DNA from: Microcella daejeonensis
GTDB taxonomy: Bacteria; Actinomycetota; Actinomycetes; Actinomycetales; Microbacteriaceae
Assembly: GCF_026625045.1 (NCBI RefSeq)
Contig: NZ_CP113089.1
Coordinates: 2,046,001-2,110,000, forward strand
Direction of reading: 5' to 3'
Length of the DNA stretch: 64,000 bases
Shown here: piece after piece, positions 17,676-26,280 of the stretch
Numbering within the stretch: position 1 is the stretch's first letter
Layout: the number at the start of each line of letters is the position of its first letter
Translations under genes and position numbers: made by a program
The notes under the pieces: model-generated
The model's input: the letters and a program-made list of their open reading frames with translations, nothing else
Told to the model about the DNA's origin: nothing
Databases searched by the model: none

Positions 17676-18275
17676 TCAGGCGAGCCGCATGCCCATGATG
17701 ATGCCGCCGTCGTCCTCGACGGCGACCCGCGAGAAGCCCAGGTGCTCGTAGAAGCCGATCGCACGCGCGTTCGCGGCGTCGACACCGAGGTGCACCCCGG
17801 CGACGCCCCGCGAGCGCAGGCGGTCGAGCAGGCGCTCGATGAGCATCCGGCCCGCCCCCTGCCCCTGCAGCCGCGGCAGCAGGTTGATGTGCAGGTGCGC
17901 CGGGAACGGCCCGGTGATCGCGGCGGGCGTCGTCTCGGGCGCGTGGATGCTCCGCACGAGCCGCTGGTCGGCCGCGGGCCGCGCCTGCTCGAGCGGGTAC
18001 CGCGCCTGCAGGGGAGGCCACCAGCTCTGCGCGCACCACGCCTCGAACCTCGGAGTGTCCGCCGTCGCGACCAGGTACCCCGCGACTCCGCTCTCGTCGT
18101 CGACGACCTCGCACAGCGCCGGGTCGGTGATGGCGTGCGGGGCGCACCAGAGGTGGCCCAGCAGGTCGGGGTCGGCGTACATCGAGCTCGCATCCGCTCC
18201 CGCGTCTCCGGTCTGCCGGCAGACCCGGTAGAGGGCGGGGAGGTCGGCGGGGGTGGGGCGTCGGAAGCGCGGCAT
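17676..18275 (-). CDS. GNAT-family N-acetyltransferase
   Basis: A 199-residue acetyltransferase. The start MPRFRRPTPADLPALYRVCR is the usual first strand and helix; the acetyl-CoA pyrophosphate loop lies in LLPRLQGQGAGRMLIERLLD (Q/R-x-x-G-x-A/G, about residues 134-153); the end ARAIGFYEHLGFSRV is the conserved NxxAxxxYxxxGF region. An insertion around 45-60 and the long middle segment resemble O-GlcNAcase-linked GNATs, so the substrate is uncertain. It is convergent with tig and probably leaderless. Confidence 0.82.
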   Translation of the reverse strand: MPRFRRPTPADLPALYRVCRQTGDAGADASSMYADPDLLGHLWCAPHAITDPALCEVVDDESGVAGYLVATADTPRFEAWCAQSWWPPLQARYPLEQARPAADQRLVRSIHAPETTPAAITGPFPAHLHINLLPRLQGQGAGRMLIERLLDRLRSRGVAGVHLGVDAANARAIGFYEHLGFSRVAVEDDGGIIMGMRLA

Positions 18276-18281
18276 GAGCCC

Positions 18282-18287
18282 ACGGTA
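18282..18287 (-). promoter_or_regulatory. -10 hexamer for leaderless GNAT gene
   Basis: On the minus strand TACCGT ends 6 nt before the ATG at 18275, with no ribosome-binding site. Confidence 0.45.
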
Positions 18288-18340
18288 GCGGCGGGGCGGC
18301 GGCGGTGGAGCACCCCGACGAGGGCCGCGACGACACCCTC

Positions 18341-18355
18341 TCTGCCCACGGCGAA
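18341..18355 (+). promoter_or_regulatory. Possible ClgR-like site upstream of clpP1
   Basis: TCTGC-CCACG-GCGAA partly matches the actinobacterial ClgR dyad (TTCGC-N5-GCGAA as I recall it): the right half is exact and the left matches at three of five positions. It is 66 bp before clpP1. Confidence 0.3.
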
Positions 18356-18421
18356 CACGGCCGGGCGCGCGCGTTGGCTTCTGTAGATTCGAACCACGAG
18401 ACGAACAAGGAGCTCACTCCC

Positions 18422-19006
18422 ATGGCCGAACCGGCAATGCCCAACAGTGTTTTCGACCGCCTTCTGAAAGACCGGATCATCTGGCTCGGTTCCGAGGTGC
18501 GCGATGACAACGCCAACGAGATCGCGGCGAAGCTCCTGCTTCTCGCTGCCGAGGATCCTGAGAAGGACATCTACCTCTACATCAACTCGCCCGGTGGCTC
18601 GATCACCGCGGGCATGGCCATCTACGACACGATGCAGTTCGTGCCGAACGACATCGTCACGGTCGGCATCGGCATGGCCGCCTCGATGGGCCAGCTGCTG
18701 CTGACGGCGGGCACGAAGGGCAAGCGCTACATCACGCCGAACGCCCGTGTTCTGCTGCACCAGCCGCACGGCGGCTTCGGCGGAACCTCGAGCGACATCC
18801 AGACGCAGGCCGCGCTCATCACCGACATGAAGCACCGTCTCGCGGCCATCACGGCCGAGGCGACGGGCAAGTCGGTCGAGCAGGTCAACGCCGACGGAGA
18901 CCGCGACCGCTGGTTCAACGCGCAGGAGGCCCTCGAGTACGGCTTCGTCGACCACATCCGCTCCTCGGCCACCGACATCGTCGGCGGCGGCGGAACCCAG
19001 GCCTAG
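18422..19006 (+). CDS. clpP1: ATP-dependent Clp protease proteolytic subunit 1
   Basis: A 194-residue serine protease subunit. The triad is Ser88 (GMAASMGQ), His113 (LLHQPHGG) and Asp162 (DGDRDRW). Actinobacteria use mixed ClpP1/ClpP2 double rings fed by ClpX or ClpC1; this is the first of the pair. The ATG at 18422 has AAGGAG 9 nt upstream, and the upstream in-frame extension is not conserved. TAGATT at 18384 may be the -10. The second subunit gene starts 28 bp after this one ends. Confidence 0.95.
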   Translation: MAEPAMPNSVFDRLLKDRIIWLGSEVRDDNANEIAAKLLLLAAEDPEKDIYLYINSPGGSITAGMAIYDTMQFVPNDIVTVGIGMAASMGQLLLTAGTKGKRYITPNARVLLHQPHGGFGGTSSDIQTQAALITDMKHRLAAITAEATGKSVEQVNADGDRDRWFNAQEALEYGFVDHIRSSATDIVGGGGTQA

Positions 19007-19034
19007 GCCCGTCGAGATCAAGAGAGAGACGCAC

Positions 19035-19694
19035 ATGGAAACCCCGAACCTCGGCGGCTCCCCGCTCGCGATGCCGAGCAGCCGCTACATCCTCCCCAGC
19101 TTCGAGGAGCGCACCGCCTACGGCTACAAGCGCCAGGACCCGTACGCGAAGCTCTTCGAGGACCGCATCATCTTCCTCGGCGTGCAGGTCGACGACGCGA
19201 GCGCCGACGACGTCATGGCGCAGCTGCTCGTGCTCGAGTCGCAGGACCCTGATCGCGACATCGTCATGTACATCAACAGCCCCGGCGGCTCGTTCACGGC
19301 CATGACGGCGATCTACGACACGATGCAGTACATCCGTCCCGAGATCCAGACGGTCGTGCTCGGCCAGGCGGCCTCCGCCGCGGCCGTGCTGCTCGCGGCC
19401 GGCACCCCGGGCAAGCGTCTCGCCCTGCCGAACGCGCGCGTGCTCATCCACCAGCCCGCCACGGGCGATGCGGGCCGCGGTCAGGCCTCCGACATCGAGA
19501 TCCAGGCGAAGGAGATCGCGCGTCTGCGCGAGTGGCTGGAGGAGACCCTGGCCCACCACTCCAACCGCACCAAGGAGCAGGTTAACAAGGACATCGACCG
19601 CGACAAGATCCTCATCGCGCAGGAGGCCCTCGAGTACGGCCTGATCGACCAGGTGCTCACGAGCCGCAAGACGCTCAACGCGCTGACCGCGTAA
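19035..19694 (+). CDS. clpP2: ATP-dependent Clp protease proteolytic subunit 2
   Basis: A 219-residue ClpP with triad Ser114 ([11 protein letters not shown]), His139 (LIHQPATG) and Asp190 (DIDRDK). The N-terminal extension with [20 protein letters not shown] is characteristic of ClpP2 in Actinobacteria and is partly removed by processing. It shares an operon with clpP1 and ends before a strong terminator. ClpX, its unfoldase, is encoded 2.5 kb downstream, separated by the minus-strand copper block. Confidence 0.95.
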   Translation: METPNLGGSPLAMPSSRYILPSFEERTAYGYKRQDPYAKLFEDRIIFLGVQVDDASADDVMAQLLVLESQDPDRDIVMYINSPGGSFTAMTAIYDTMQYIRPEIQTVVLGQAASAAAVLLAAGTPGKRLALPNARVLIHQPATGDAGRGQASDIEIQAKEIARLREWLEETLAHHSNRTKEQVNKDIDRDKILIAQEALEYGLIDQVLTSRKTLNALTA

Positions 19695-19713
19695 CTCGCG
19701 CCACGCAGTACGG

Positions 19714-19745
19714 GGGCCCCGCATCCATTCACGGATGCGGGGCCC
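19714..19745 (+). terminator. Intrinsic terminator after clpP2
   Basis: A 13-bp perfect stem (19714-19726 with 19733-19745) and a 6-nt loop, 19 bp after the clpP2 stop and just before the convergent copC stop. Confidence 0.85.
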
Positions 19746-19765
19746 TCGTCGTTCGCGGTTGCGGG

Positions 19766-20476
19766 TCAGTCGACCGGGTTCGACCCCGCACCGCTCGCCC
19801 GGCGACGCAGCACGATCGCCGTGACGATGCCGGCGACGAGGAGGAGCGCGAGCACGCCGCCGACGATGCCGAGCACGAGGGCCACCTCGTCCGTGTCGCT
19901 CACCCCGGTCGTCGCGGTGTCGTCGCCCGGCGCCGGCGCCGCGGCTTCGTCGGAGGCCTCGGGCGCGGCGCTCGCGTCGGGCACCTCGCTCGGGCCCGTC
20001 TCGGCCGCCGGCTCGCCGGTCACCGAGGCCTCGCCGCAGACGGGAGGCTCGGCGAGCCCCGTCTGCACGGCGGCGTCGCCCGTGGGCGCGTAGCTGAAGG
20101 AGTAGCTGTCGCTCACGGTGTGGCCGTCGGCCGAGATGAACTGGTAGGCGAGCGTGTAGTCGCCTGCGGCTCCGAGCCCCGCGCCCATGCCCATGGATGT
20201 GCCGGCCACCTCGAGGCACCCGTCGCCGTAGTAGAGCCCGGCGGCGTCGGTCACCTGGATGGCGAAGCCCGCGGTCTCGGCGCCGGCCGCCCCCTCGGGG
20301 GCGAGCATCGCCTCGTTCGTCGTGAGCACGAAGCCCTCGGGCACGGCCGCGACGGCCTCGCCCTCCGCCGGGGTCGACGAGACGACGTAGTTGTGGGCGC
20401 TCGCCGGCAGGCTGGCGCCGAGGGCGAGCAGTGCGGACATCCCGATGATGCTCGCTGCAGCGGTGGTGCGACGCAT
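19766..20476 (-). CDS. CopC-domain copper resistance protein
   Basis: A 236-residue exported protein. A signal peptide ends ASLPASA, so mature protein begins at His28, the N-terminal His of the CopC copper brace; ISADGHTVSDSYSFSYAP carries the conserved Asp and His ligands. After the beta-sandwich (28-125) comes a Thr/Glu/Ala-rich linker and one C-terminal transmembrane helix with a basic stop-transfer end, so it is anchored facing outward. AAGGAGA precedes ATG 20476; a longer upstream frame is not conserved. It lies 13 bp after the YcnI gene in one operon. It probably binds Cu(II) outside the membrane. Confidence 0.88.
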   Translation of the reverse strand: MRRTTAAASIIGMSALLALGASLPASAHNYVVSSTPAEGEAVAAVPEGFVLTTNEAMLAPEGAAGAETAGFAIQVTDAAGLYYGDGCLEVAGTSMGMGAGLGAAGDYTLAYQFISADGHTVSDSYSFSYAPTGDAAVQTGLAEPPVCGEASVTGEPAAETGPSEVPDASAAPEASDEAAAPAPGDDTATTGVSDTDEVALVLGIVGGVLALLLVAGIVTAIVLRRRASGAGSNPVD

Positions 20477-20489
20477 GGCGTCTCCTTCC

Positions 20490-21227
20490 TTAGGCCGAGG
20501 CGCGCGCGGCGCGACGGCTGATGATGGCGAGCGCGACGCCCACGGTACCCACGAGGAGTCCGAGAACGCCGAGCACGCGGGCGAGAACGTCGCCCTGTCC
20601 TGTGGCGGTGGTGGTGGCGGATGCCGCGCTCGCGTCGCCCTCGGCGGCGGTCGTCGTGGCGGTCTCGTCGTCGGAGGCCTCGTCGTCGGAGGTCGCCTCG
20701 TCGCTCGCGCCGTGGCCGGCCTCGGCGGCGCCGGCGAGCACGACCGAGGGAACGTCCTCGCCCTCCCAGACGGCGGTGCCCTCGGTGCAGGTCTGCGTGG
20801 TGCGGAACTCGACGGCATCGCCCTCCTCGCCGTCCGGCAGCTGGAGCGAGAGCGCGAAGACGTCGCGGAACCCGTCCTCGAGCCCGCCGGTGGTCGAGGT
20901 GTAGACGATCTGGCCGACGCGCTCGGTGAGCGGCTCGCCGTAGGCGCTCTCGACGGGCTCGTCGAGCGGCACCATGACCTTCTCGACCGTCCACAGCGGG
21001 TTGATCGTCGGGGTGACCGACGGCACCGACTCGGGGATGTCGATCGTGACGACCTGCGTGGGCGAGCCCTCGCAGCCGTGGGGGACGCTGAGGGTGACGA
21101 CGGTGTAGGCGCCGGGAGCCGAGCTCGAGGCGGAGGCCGACACGTGGGCGGAGGCCGCGGTGGGGGCGGCGAGGGCGAGCAGGGTGCCCGCGACGACGGC
21201 GGGGATGGCCAGGTGGCGCGTGATCAT
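20490..21227 (-). CDS. YcnI-like copper-binding protein (DUF1775)
   Basis: A 245-residue exported protein. The signal peptide ends ASA before His28, the invariant mature N-terminal His of YcnI; a conserved Trp lies in INPLWTVEKV. The beta domain reaches about residue 165 (RTTQTCTEGTAVWEGEDV), then comes an acidic/Thr linker and a C-terminal transmembrane helix with a basic tail. From memory Bacillus YcnI binds Cu(II) with a monohistidine brace. AGGAGA lies upstream of the ATG. It is between the unknown membrane gene and the CopC gene. Confidence 0.87.
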   Translation of the reverse strand: MITRHLAIPAVVAGTLLALAAPTAASAHVSASASSSAPGAYTVVTLSVPHGCEGSPTQVVTIDIPESVPSVTPTINPLWTVEKVMVPLDEPVESAYGEPLTERVGQIVYTSTTGGLEDGFRDVFALSLQLPDGEEGDAVEFRTTQTCTEGTAVWEGEDVPSVVLAGAAEAGHGASDEATSDDEASDDETATTTAAEGDASAASATTTATGQGDVLARVLGVLGLLVGTVGVALAIISRRAARASA

Positions 21228-21370
21228 GGGAGTTCTCCTGAGTCAGGGTGCCGCGGCGAGGGTGGCGCCAGGAGGGCGCGGGCCGAGGCCGAGCGGCGGG
21301 ATGGGAGCGTGCGCGTGACCGCACCGCGCGCCCGTCCATCACCCTGCGGAGGGGGGAGGAGGCGCTCGGC

Positions 21371-22021
21371 TCAGGCGGCCAGGGCGAACGCCGGCGGGCC
21401 GCGGCGCCGCTCGGGGCGCGGCGCGAGGGCGGAGCGCGGGGCGGCCGGGGCCGCGGGGATCGCGACGGGGCGCGGGGTCACGGGGGCGCGGAGCGCGTCG
21501 AACGGGGTGAGCGCGCGGCGGATGCGCAGCTCGAGGGCGGTGAACGCCGCGATGAGGGATGCCCGTCCCCGCAGCAGCAGCGCGAGCACGACCACGCCGG
21601 CCAGGGCGTGGTGCCCCGCCATGACCGGGTCGAGGAGGGCGAGGAGCGCGTCGCCGCCGGAGCTGTGGGTCGGCATGAGCGCGGGGGCGGCGTGGGCGGC
21701 GTGCGCGGCTCTGTTGGCAGGCGCGAGGGCGGCGGGCGCCGGGGCGGCCGCCGTTCCGAGCGCGGTGAAGAGGCCGTGCAGCAGCAGCTGGTCGACGCTC
21801 ACGCCGAGAGCGAGACGGCCCGCGGTCGGGCGCGGCCCGATGACGAGGATGCCGACGAGCGCGGTGGCGACGAGGCCGAGCAGGAGGGCGACCGGGTGCG
21901 GCACGGCGCCGCCGGCGAGGCCGTGGCCGACCGCGGTGACGACGATCGCGAGGGCGGCGACCACGAGGGATGCGGCGGCGCGGGCGCGGCGATCGCGCAG
22001 CGCGGCGGGAGCATCCATCAT
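21371..22021 (-). CDS. Unknown polytopic membrane protein of copper operon
   Basis: I do not recognise a named family. The 216-residue protein has an N-terminal basic segment, about four hydrophobic helices (near 15-35, 40-60, 70-90, 135-155), and a His/Met-bearing middle ([19 protein letters not shown] and MAGHHALAG) that could bind copper. The C-terminal 50 residues are Pro/Arg/Ala-rich and probably cytoplasmic. I start at ATG 22021, 10 nt after TAGAAT; 22033 is the alternative. It is the first of three minus-strand genes with YcnI and CopC, so a copper role is inferred from context alone. Confidence 0.6.
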   Translation of the reverse strand: MMDAPAALRDRRARAAASLVVAALAIVVTAVGHGLAGGAVPHPVALLLGLVATALVGILVIGPRPTAGRLALGVSVDQLLLHGLFTALGTAAAPAPAALAPANRAAHAAHAAPALMPTHSSGGDALLALLDPVMAGHHALAGVVVLALLLRGRASLIAAFTALELRIRRALTPFDALRAPVTPRPVAIPAAPAAPRSALAPRPERRRGPPAFALAA

Positions 22022-22185
22022 CGTGCACCCCATTCTACGAACCGCGCCTGGTCGGCGACCGCGCCCGGTGTTCGGAGCCCCGCCCCCGGTCGCTCGGTCG
22101 GCCGACACCCGCGGGGCCGCCGCGTGCGCCGCGATGTCGGCTCGGAGGGATAGGCTCGGGGCAATCACGTGAGGAGGGGTGGCTC

Positions 22186-23463
22186 ATGGCCCGTATCGGG
22201 GAAAGCGCCGACCTGCTGAAGTGCTCGTTCTGCGGAAAGAGCCAGAAGCAGGTGCAGCAGCTGATCGCCGGCCCCGGCGTGTACATCTGCGACGAGTGCG
22301 TCGAGCTCTGCAACGAGATCATCGAGGAGCGCCTCGCCGAGTCGAGCGAGGAGTCGACGGCCGAGTTCGAGCTGCCGAAGCCGAAGGAGATCTACTCCTT
22401 CCTCGAGGAGTACGTCATCGGGCAGGACGCCGCCAAGCGCGCGCTCTCCGTCGCCGTCTACAACCACTACAAGCGCATCCGCGCCGGCCAGACCCTCACC
22501 GCCGCCGACCAGCTCGCCGACGACGTCGAGATCTCGAAGAGCAACATCCTGCTCATCGGCCCCACCGGCTGCGGCAAGACCTACCTCGCCCAGACCCTCG
22601 CGAAGCGCCTCAACGTGCCCTTCGCGGTCGCCGACGCCACCGCCCTCACCGAGGCCGGCTACGTGGGGGAGGACGTGGAGAACATCCTCCTCAAGCTCAT
22701 CCAGGCCGCCGACTACGACGTCAAGCGGGCCGAGACGGGCATCATCTACATCGACGAGGTCGACAAGATCGCCCGCAAGGCCGAGAACCCGTCGATCACG
22801 CGCGACGTCTCGGGCGAGGGCGTGCAGCAGGCGCTGCTGAAGATCCTCGAGGGCACGGTCGCGAGCGTTCCGCCGCAGGGCGGGCGCAAGCACCCGCATC
22901 AGGAGTTCATCCAGATCGACACGACGAACGTGCTGTTCATCGTCGCCGGCGCCTTCGCGGGCCTGGAGGACATAATCAGCCAGCGCGCGGGCAAGCGCGG
23001 CATCGGCTTCGGTGCTCCGCTGCACGACAAGGCGCAGGAGAAGAACCTCTTCAGCGAGGTGCTGCCCGAAGACCTCCACAAGTTCGGGCTCATCCCCGAG
23101 TTCATCGGTCGCCTCCCCGTCGTCACGACGGTCACCCCGCTCGACCGGGTCGCGCTCATCGAGATCCTCACGACGCCGAAGAACGCCATCGTGCGCCAGT
23201 ACCAGCGCATGTTCGAGCTCGACGGGGTCGAGCTCGACTTCGAGCAGGGCGCCCTCGACGCGATCGCCGACCTCGCCGTGCTGCGGCAGACCGGTGCGCG
23301 CGGACTGCGCGCGATCATGGAGGAGGTGCTCGGGCCGATCATGTTCGAGGTGCCCTCGAGCGACGAGGTCGCCAAGGTCGTCGTCACCCGTGAGGCCGTG
23401 CTCGAGAACGCCGCGCCCACGATCGTGCCGCGGGCGAGCATCCGCCGCGAGAAGAGCGCCTGA
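22186..23463 (+). CDS. clpX: ATP-dependent Clp protease ATPase subunit ClpX
   Basis: A 425-residue AAA+ unfoldase that feeds substrates to ClpP1P2. The N-terminal zinc-binding domain has Cys13, Cys16, Cys35 and Cys38. Walker A is GPTGCGKT at about 125-132, Walker [11 protein letters not shown] at about 186-195; the pore loop GYVGEDVE, sensor and arginine motifs and the C-terminal lid ([13 protein letters not shown]) are intact. GAGGAGG gives a good ribosome site for ATG 22186. It is transcribed apart from clpP1P2, divergent from the copper operon, and ends without an obvious terminator. Confidence 0.95.
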   Translation: MARIGESADLLKCSFCGKSQKQVQQLIAGPGVYICDECVELCNEIIEERLAESSEESTAEFELPKPKEIYSFLEEYVIGQDAAKRALSVAVYNHYKRIRAGQTLTAADQLADDVEISKSNILLIGPTGCGKTYLAQTLAKRLNVPFAVADATALTEAGYVGEDVENILLKLIQAADYDVKRAETGIIYIDEVDKIARKAENPSITRDVSGEGVQQALLKILEGTVASVPPQGGRKHPHQEFIQIDTTNVLFIVAGAFAGLEDIISQRAGKRGIGFGAPLHDKAQEKNLFSEVLPEDLHKFGLIPEFIGRLPVVTTVTPLDRVALIEILTTPKNAIVRQYQRMFELDGVELDFEQGALDAIADLAVLRQTGARGLRAIMEEVLGPIMFEVPSSDEVAKVVVTREAVLENAAPTIVPRASIRREKSA

Positions 23464-23537
23464 CTAGACCCGCCTCACCGCGCGGCGATCGACGGGGGCT
23501 CCCGGCGGTTCCCCTGGTCGGTTCGGGATGCGCGGCA

Positions 23538-23543
23538 TAGCCT
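23538..23543 (+). promoter_or_regulatory. -10 hexamer for leaderless PNPOx gene
   Basis: TAGCCT ends 6 nt before the ATG at 23550 and no ribosome site is present. Confidence 0.45.
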
Positions 23544-23549
23544 GATCGC

Positions 23550-24074
23550 ATGACCGAGCCTCTGCGCGAGCGCCTCCGGGCGCTCCCCGACTTCCCGAGC
23601 GACCTGCCCCACTTCGACCCCGCCCAGGCGCCGGATGACGCGGCCGAGCTCTTCGTGCAGTGGCTCGACGAGGCTCTCGCGGCCGGGGTGCATCAGCCGC
23701 ACGCCGCCACGCTGTCGACCGCCGGGCCGACGGGGCACGTCACGGCCCGCACGCTCATCCTCAAAGACCTCGTCGACGGCCAGTGGGTCTTCGCCGGCGC
23801 CCGATCCACCCGCAAGGGCGTCGACCTCGCGGCCAACCCCTCCGCCGCCCTGACCTTCTACTGGCCGACGCGCGGGCGGCAGATCCGCATCACGGGCGAG
23901 GTGGAGGAGCTCGACTCCGCCGTCGCCGCGGCCGACTGGGCGGCGCGCCCCGCCGTCACCGAGCCGAGCAACCCCGACTGGGCGGCCTGGGCGCTGCAGC
24001 CGAGCGAGATCGAGTTCTGGCAGGCGCGCGCCGACCGCCAGCACGTGCGGCACTGGTACCGCTTCGGCGGCTGA
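23550..24074 (+). CDS. Pyridoxamine 5'-phosphate oxidase-like protein
   Basis: A 174-residue FMN-binding split-barrel protein. The block VTARTLILKDLVDGQWVFA, followed by ARSTRKGVDLAANPSAALTFYWPTRGRQIRITGEV, is the PNPOx core that holds FMN phosphate. It is shorter than E. coli PdxH (218) and its C-terminus ends EFWQARADRQHVRHWYRFGG, keeping the EFWQ motif and the R-x-H-x-R motif in the altered form QHVRHW. It could make pyridoxal phosphate or act on another substrate; Actinobacteria often make PLP by PdxST. It is monocistronic; the stop lies in an 8-bp tandem repeat. Confidence 0.75.
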   Translation: MTEPLRERLRALPDFPSDLPHFDPAQAPDDAAELFVQWLDEALAAGVHQPHAATLSTAGPTGHVTARTLILKDLVDGQWVFAGARSTRKGVDLAANPSAALTFYWPTRGRQIRITGEVEELDSAVAAADWAARPAVTEPSNPDWAAWALQPSEIEFWQARADRQHVRHWYRFGG

Positions 24075-24118
24075 GCGGCTGAGCGGCTGAGCGGCTGAGC
24101 GGCCGGGCGGCTCAGCGG
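24071..24118. repeat. 8-bp tandem repeat spanning a stop codon
   Basis: Four exact copies of CTGAGCGG (24071-24102) and two variants (CCGGGCGG, CTCAGCGG) to 24118. The TGA of the first copy is the stop of the PNPOx-like gene. Confidence 0.85.
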
Positions 24119-24141
24119 GCCCGGACCGGGAATGGCCGGGG

Positions 24142-24164
24142 CTATCGAATCGTTTCGATAGACT
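24142..24164 (+). promoter_or_regulatory. LacI-like operator overlapping a -10 box
   Basis: CTATCGAA-TCGT-TTCGATAG (24142-24161) is a 20-bp dyad centred on CG with only the central pair unmatched, the usual LacI-family operator form. The -10 TAGACT (24159-24164) overlaps its right arm, 26 bp before the MFS start. Confidence 0.55.
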
Positions 24165-24190
24165 GACCGCCCGACCACTCGAAGGATGCC

Positions 24191-25528
24191 GTGAGCTTTC
24201 CCACCGCCCCGATCCCCGTGATCCCCGCCGACCGCCGTGCCCCGCGCGGCGCCGGCAGCAGCATCCATCCCGACGGCGCGCAGAGCCCGCAGGACGCGTT
24301 CGTCGCCCGCGACCGGCACGGCGCCCCGCTCAGCCGGGGCCGCGTCATCGCCGCTCTCCTCGCGCTCTCGCTCGGCGGCTTCGGCATCGGCTCGACCGAG
24401 TTCGTCGCGATGGGCCTGCTGCCCGACTTCGCGCGCGACCTGCTGCCCGCGCTGTACGCGGTGAGCTCGGAGCAGGCGAACGCCCGCGCCGGCGCCCTCA
24501 TCACGGCCTACGCGCTCGGCGTCGTCGTCGGGGCGCCGACCATCGCCGCCTTCGCCGCGCGCATGCCGCGCCGCACGCTGCTCATCGCCCTCGCGGTCGC
24601 CTTCACGCTCGGCACCGTGGCCTCGGCGCTGCTGCCCACCTTCGAGACCGTGCTCGTGGCCCGCTTCGTCGCCGCTCTGCCGCACGGCGCCTACTTCGGC
24701 GTCGCGGCGCTCGTCGCCGCCGATCTGATGGGCCCGGGCAAGCGCGGGCAGGGCGTCGCCCTCGTGCTGTCGGGGCTGACGATCGCGACCGTCATCGGGG
24801 TTCCCGTGCTGACCGCCGTCGGCCAGACGCAGGGCTGGCGCGTCGCCTACCTGCTCGTCGCCGCACTCTTCGCGGCCACGGCCATCGCCATCCGCCTGCT
24901 CGTGCCGTGGCAGCCGGGCAACCCGCGGTCGACCATCCGCTCCGAGCTCGCCGCCTTCGCCTCGCTGCAGGTGTGGATCGCGTTGCTCGTCGGCGCGATC
25001 GGCTTCGGCGGCTTCTTCGCGATGTACACCTACATCGCCCCCATGGTCACCGACGAGGCGGGACTCCCCGCCTCGAGCGTGCCGATCGTGCTCGTCACCA
25101 CCGGCATCGCCATGACGATCGGCAACCTCATCGGCGGTCGGCTGGCCGACCGCGGCACGGTGCGGGCGATCTTCCTCGGCTTCTCCGGCCTCATCGCCTC
25201 GGTCGTGGTGCTCGGCCTCACCGGGGCGACCGCGGTCGGCCTGTTCGTCGGAACGGCGCTCGTCGGCTTCATGGCGGCGACGCTGAGCCCGATCATCCAG
25301 ACGCGCCTCATGGACGTCGCGGGGGAGTCGCAGACCCTCGCCGCCGCGCTCAACCACTCCGCGCTCAACATCGGCAACGCGCTCGGCGCGGCGCTCGGCG
25401 GGGTCGTCGTCGCGGCGGGCTGGGGCTACCTCGCCCCCGCCTGGGTCGGGCTCGCGCTCGCCGTCGGCGGTGTACTGCTGGCCGTGCTCAGCGTGCGTCT
25501 CGAGCGCGGGGCTGCGCAGCGGGGCTGA
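24191..25528 (+). CDS. MFS drug/sugar-efflux-type transporter (AraJ-like)
   Basis: A 445-residue major facilitator with 12 predicted helices after a cytoplasmic N-terminus of about 55 residues. The signature GSTEFVAMGLLPDFARDL in helix 1 is the hallmark of the AraJ/YdhP DHA1 subgroup; motif A-like GRLADRGTVRA appears in the loop between helices 8 and 9. Proton-driven efflux is likely, substrate unknown. The start is GTG 24191 with AAGGA 4 nt upstream; the unusually long polar N-terminus means a later start is possible. The promoter is covered by a LacI-like dyad, so it is probably repressed. It ends in a shared terminator with the convergent response-regulator gene. Confidence 0.85.
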   Translation: MSFPTAPIPVIPADRRAPRGAGSSIHPDGAQSPQDAFVARDRHGAPLSRGRVIAALLALSLGGFGIGSTEFVAMGLLPDFARDLLPALYAVSSEQANARAGALITAYALGVVVGAPTIAAFAARMPRRTLLIALAVAFTLGTVASALLPTFETVLVARFVAALPHGAYFGVAALVAADLMGPGKRGQGVALVLSGLTIATVIGVPVLTAVGQTQGWRVAYLLVAALFAATAIAIRLLVPWQPGNPRSTIRSELAAFASLQVWIALLVGAIGFGGFFAMYTYIAPMVTDEAGLPASSVPIVLVTTGIAMTIGNLIGGRLADRGTVRAIFLGFSGLIASVVVLGLTGATAVGLFVGTALVGFMAATLSPIIQTRLMDVAGESQTLAAALNHSALNIGNALGAALGGVVVAAGWGYLAPAWVGLALAVGGVLLAVLSVRLERGAAQRG

Positions 25529-25529
25529 G

Positions 25530-25566
25530 CCGCGGCGGGATGCCCGCCTCGCGCCGCCCGCCGCGG
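25530..25566. terminator. Bidirectional GC-rich hairpin
   Basis: CCGCGGCGGG (25530-25539) pairs with CCCGCCGCGG (25557-25566), loop 17 nt, between the converging MFS and response-regulator genes. Confidence 0.5.
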
Positions 25567-25573
25567 TGGGGTC

Positions 25574-26230
25574 TCAGGCGCCCTGCGCGTCCACGAGGAT
25601 CCCGTCGGTGAGGGCCTGCTTGCGCAGCGCGACCTTCGTGCCGACGTCGATGCCCGCGATGCGGTACTTCTCGCGGATGCGCTTGAGGTAGCTCTTCGCC
25701 GTCTCCTCGGAGATGCCCAGCTGGTAGGCCACGGCCTTCACGGGCTCGCCGGCGCCGTAGAGCGCCATCACCCGGCGCTCCTGCGCGCTGAGGCGCGGCG
25801 AGCCGCCGACGTCGGCGGCGTTGAGGGCGAGGTCGAGCTCGGCCGAGATGAACGACTCGCCGGCCTTCGCGGCGCGGATCGCCTCGACGATCATGCCCGC
25901 GTCCTCGCTCTTGACGAGGTAGCCGAGCGCGCCGGCGTTGAGCGCCTCGCGCACGACGTTCGGCTCGCTGTAGGTGCTCATGAGCACGACGGAGACGCCG
26001 GTGGCCTTGAGCGTCTGGATCTTCAGCGAGACGGGGATGTTGTCCTTGAGATCGAGGTCGAGCAGCACGACCTCGACGGGGAACTCCGGGTGGGCCAGCA
26101 GCTCGGGCCAGCTCGCGACGGCCGCGACCATCGCGATGTCGTCGGCGGCCTGGCGGATCCACTCGGTGAGCGCCCCGAGGAGCATGCGGTGGTCGTCGAC
26201 CAGCGCGAGGCGGATGGGTGCGTCGGTCAT
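25574..26230 (-). CDS. NarL/LuxR-type response regulator
   Basis: A 218-residue two-component regulator. The receiver domain (6-125) has the acidic pair Asp12/Asp13, phosphoacceptor Asp58 in VVLLDLDL, Ser/Thr in LMSTYSE and Lys in YLVKSED. The C-terminal LuxR helix-turn-helix (about 145-205) includes LSAQERRVMALYGAGEPVKAVA, then LGISEETAKSYLKRIREKY. GGAGGA lies upstream of the ATG. It follows the pseudokinase-like gene after 50 bp and is the output of the kinase at 27570-28733. Target genes are not evident. Confidence 0.88.
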   Translation of the reverse strand: MTDAPIRLALVDDHRMLLGALTEWIRQAADDIAMVAAVASWPELLAHPEFPVEVVLLDLDLKDNIPVSLKIQTLKATGVSVVLMSTYSEPNVVREALNAGALGYLVKSEDAGMIVEAIRAAKAGESFISAELDLALNAADVGGSPRLSAQERRVMALYGAGEPVKAVAYQLGISEETAKSYLKRIREKYRIAGIDVGTKVALRKQALTDGILVDAQGA

Positions 26231-26280
26231 GGCTTCGTGTCCTCCGATATCGCGGATCTGGCGCCCCCGGGGGGGAGGGC

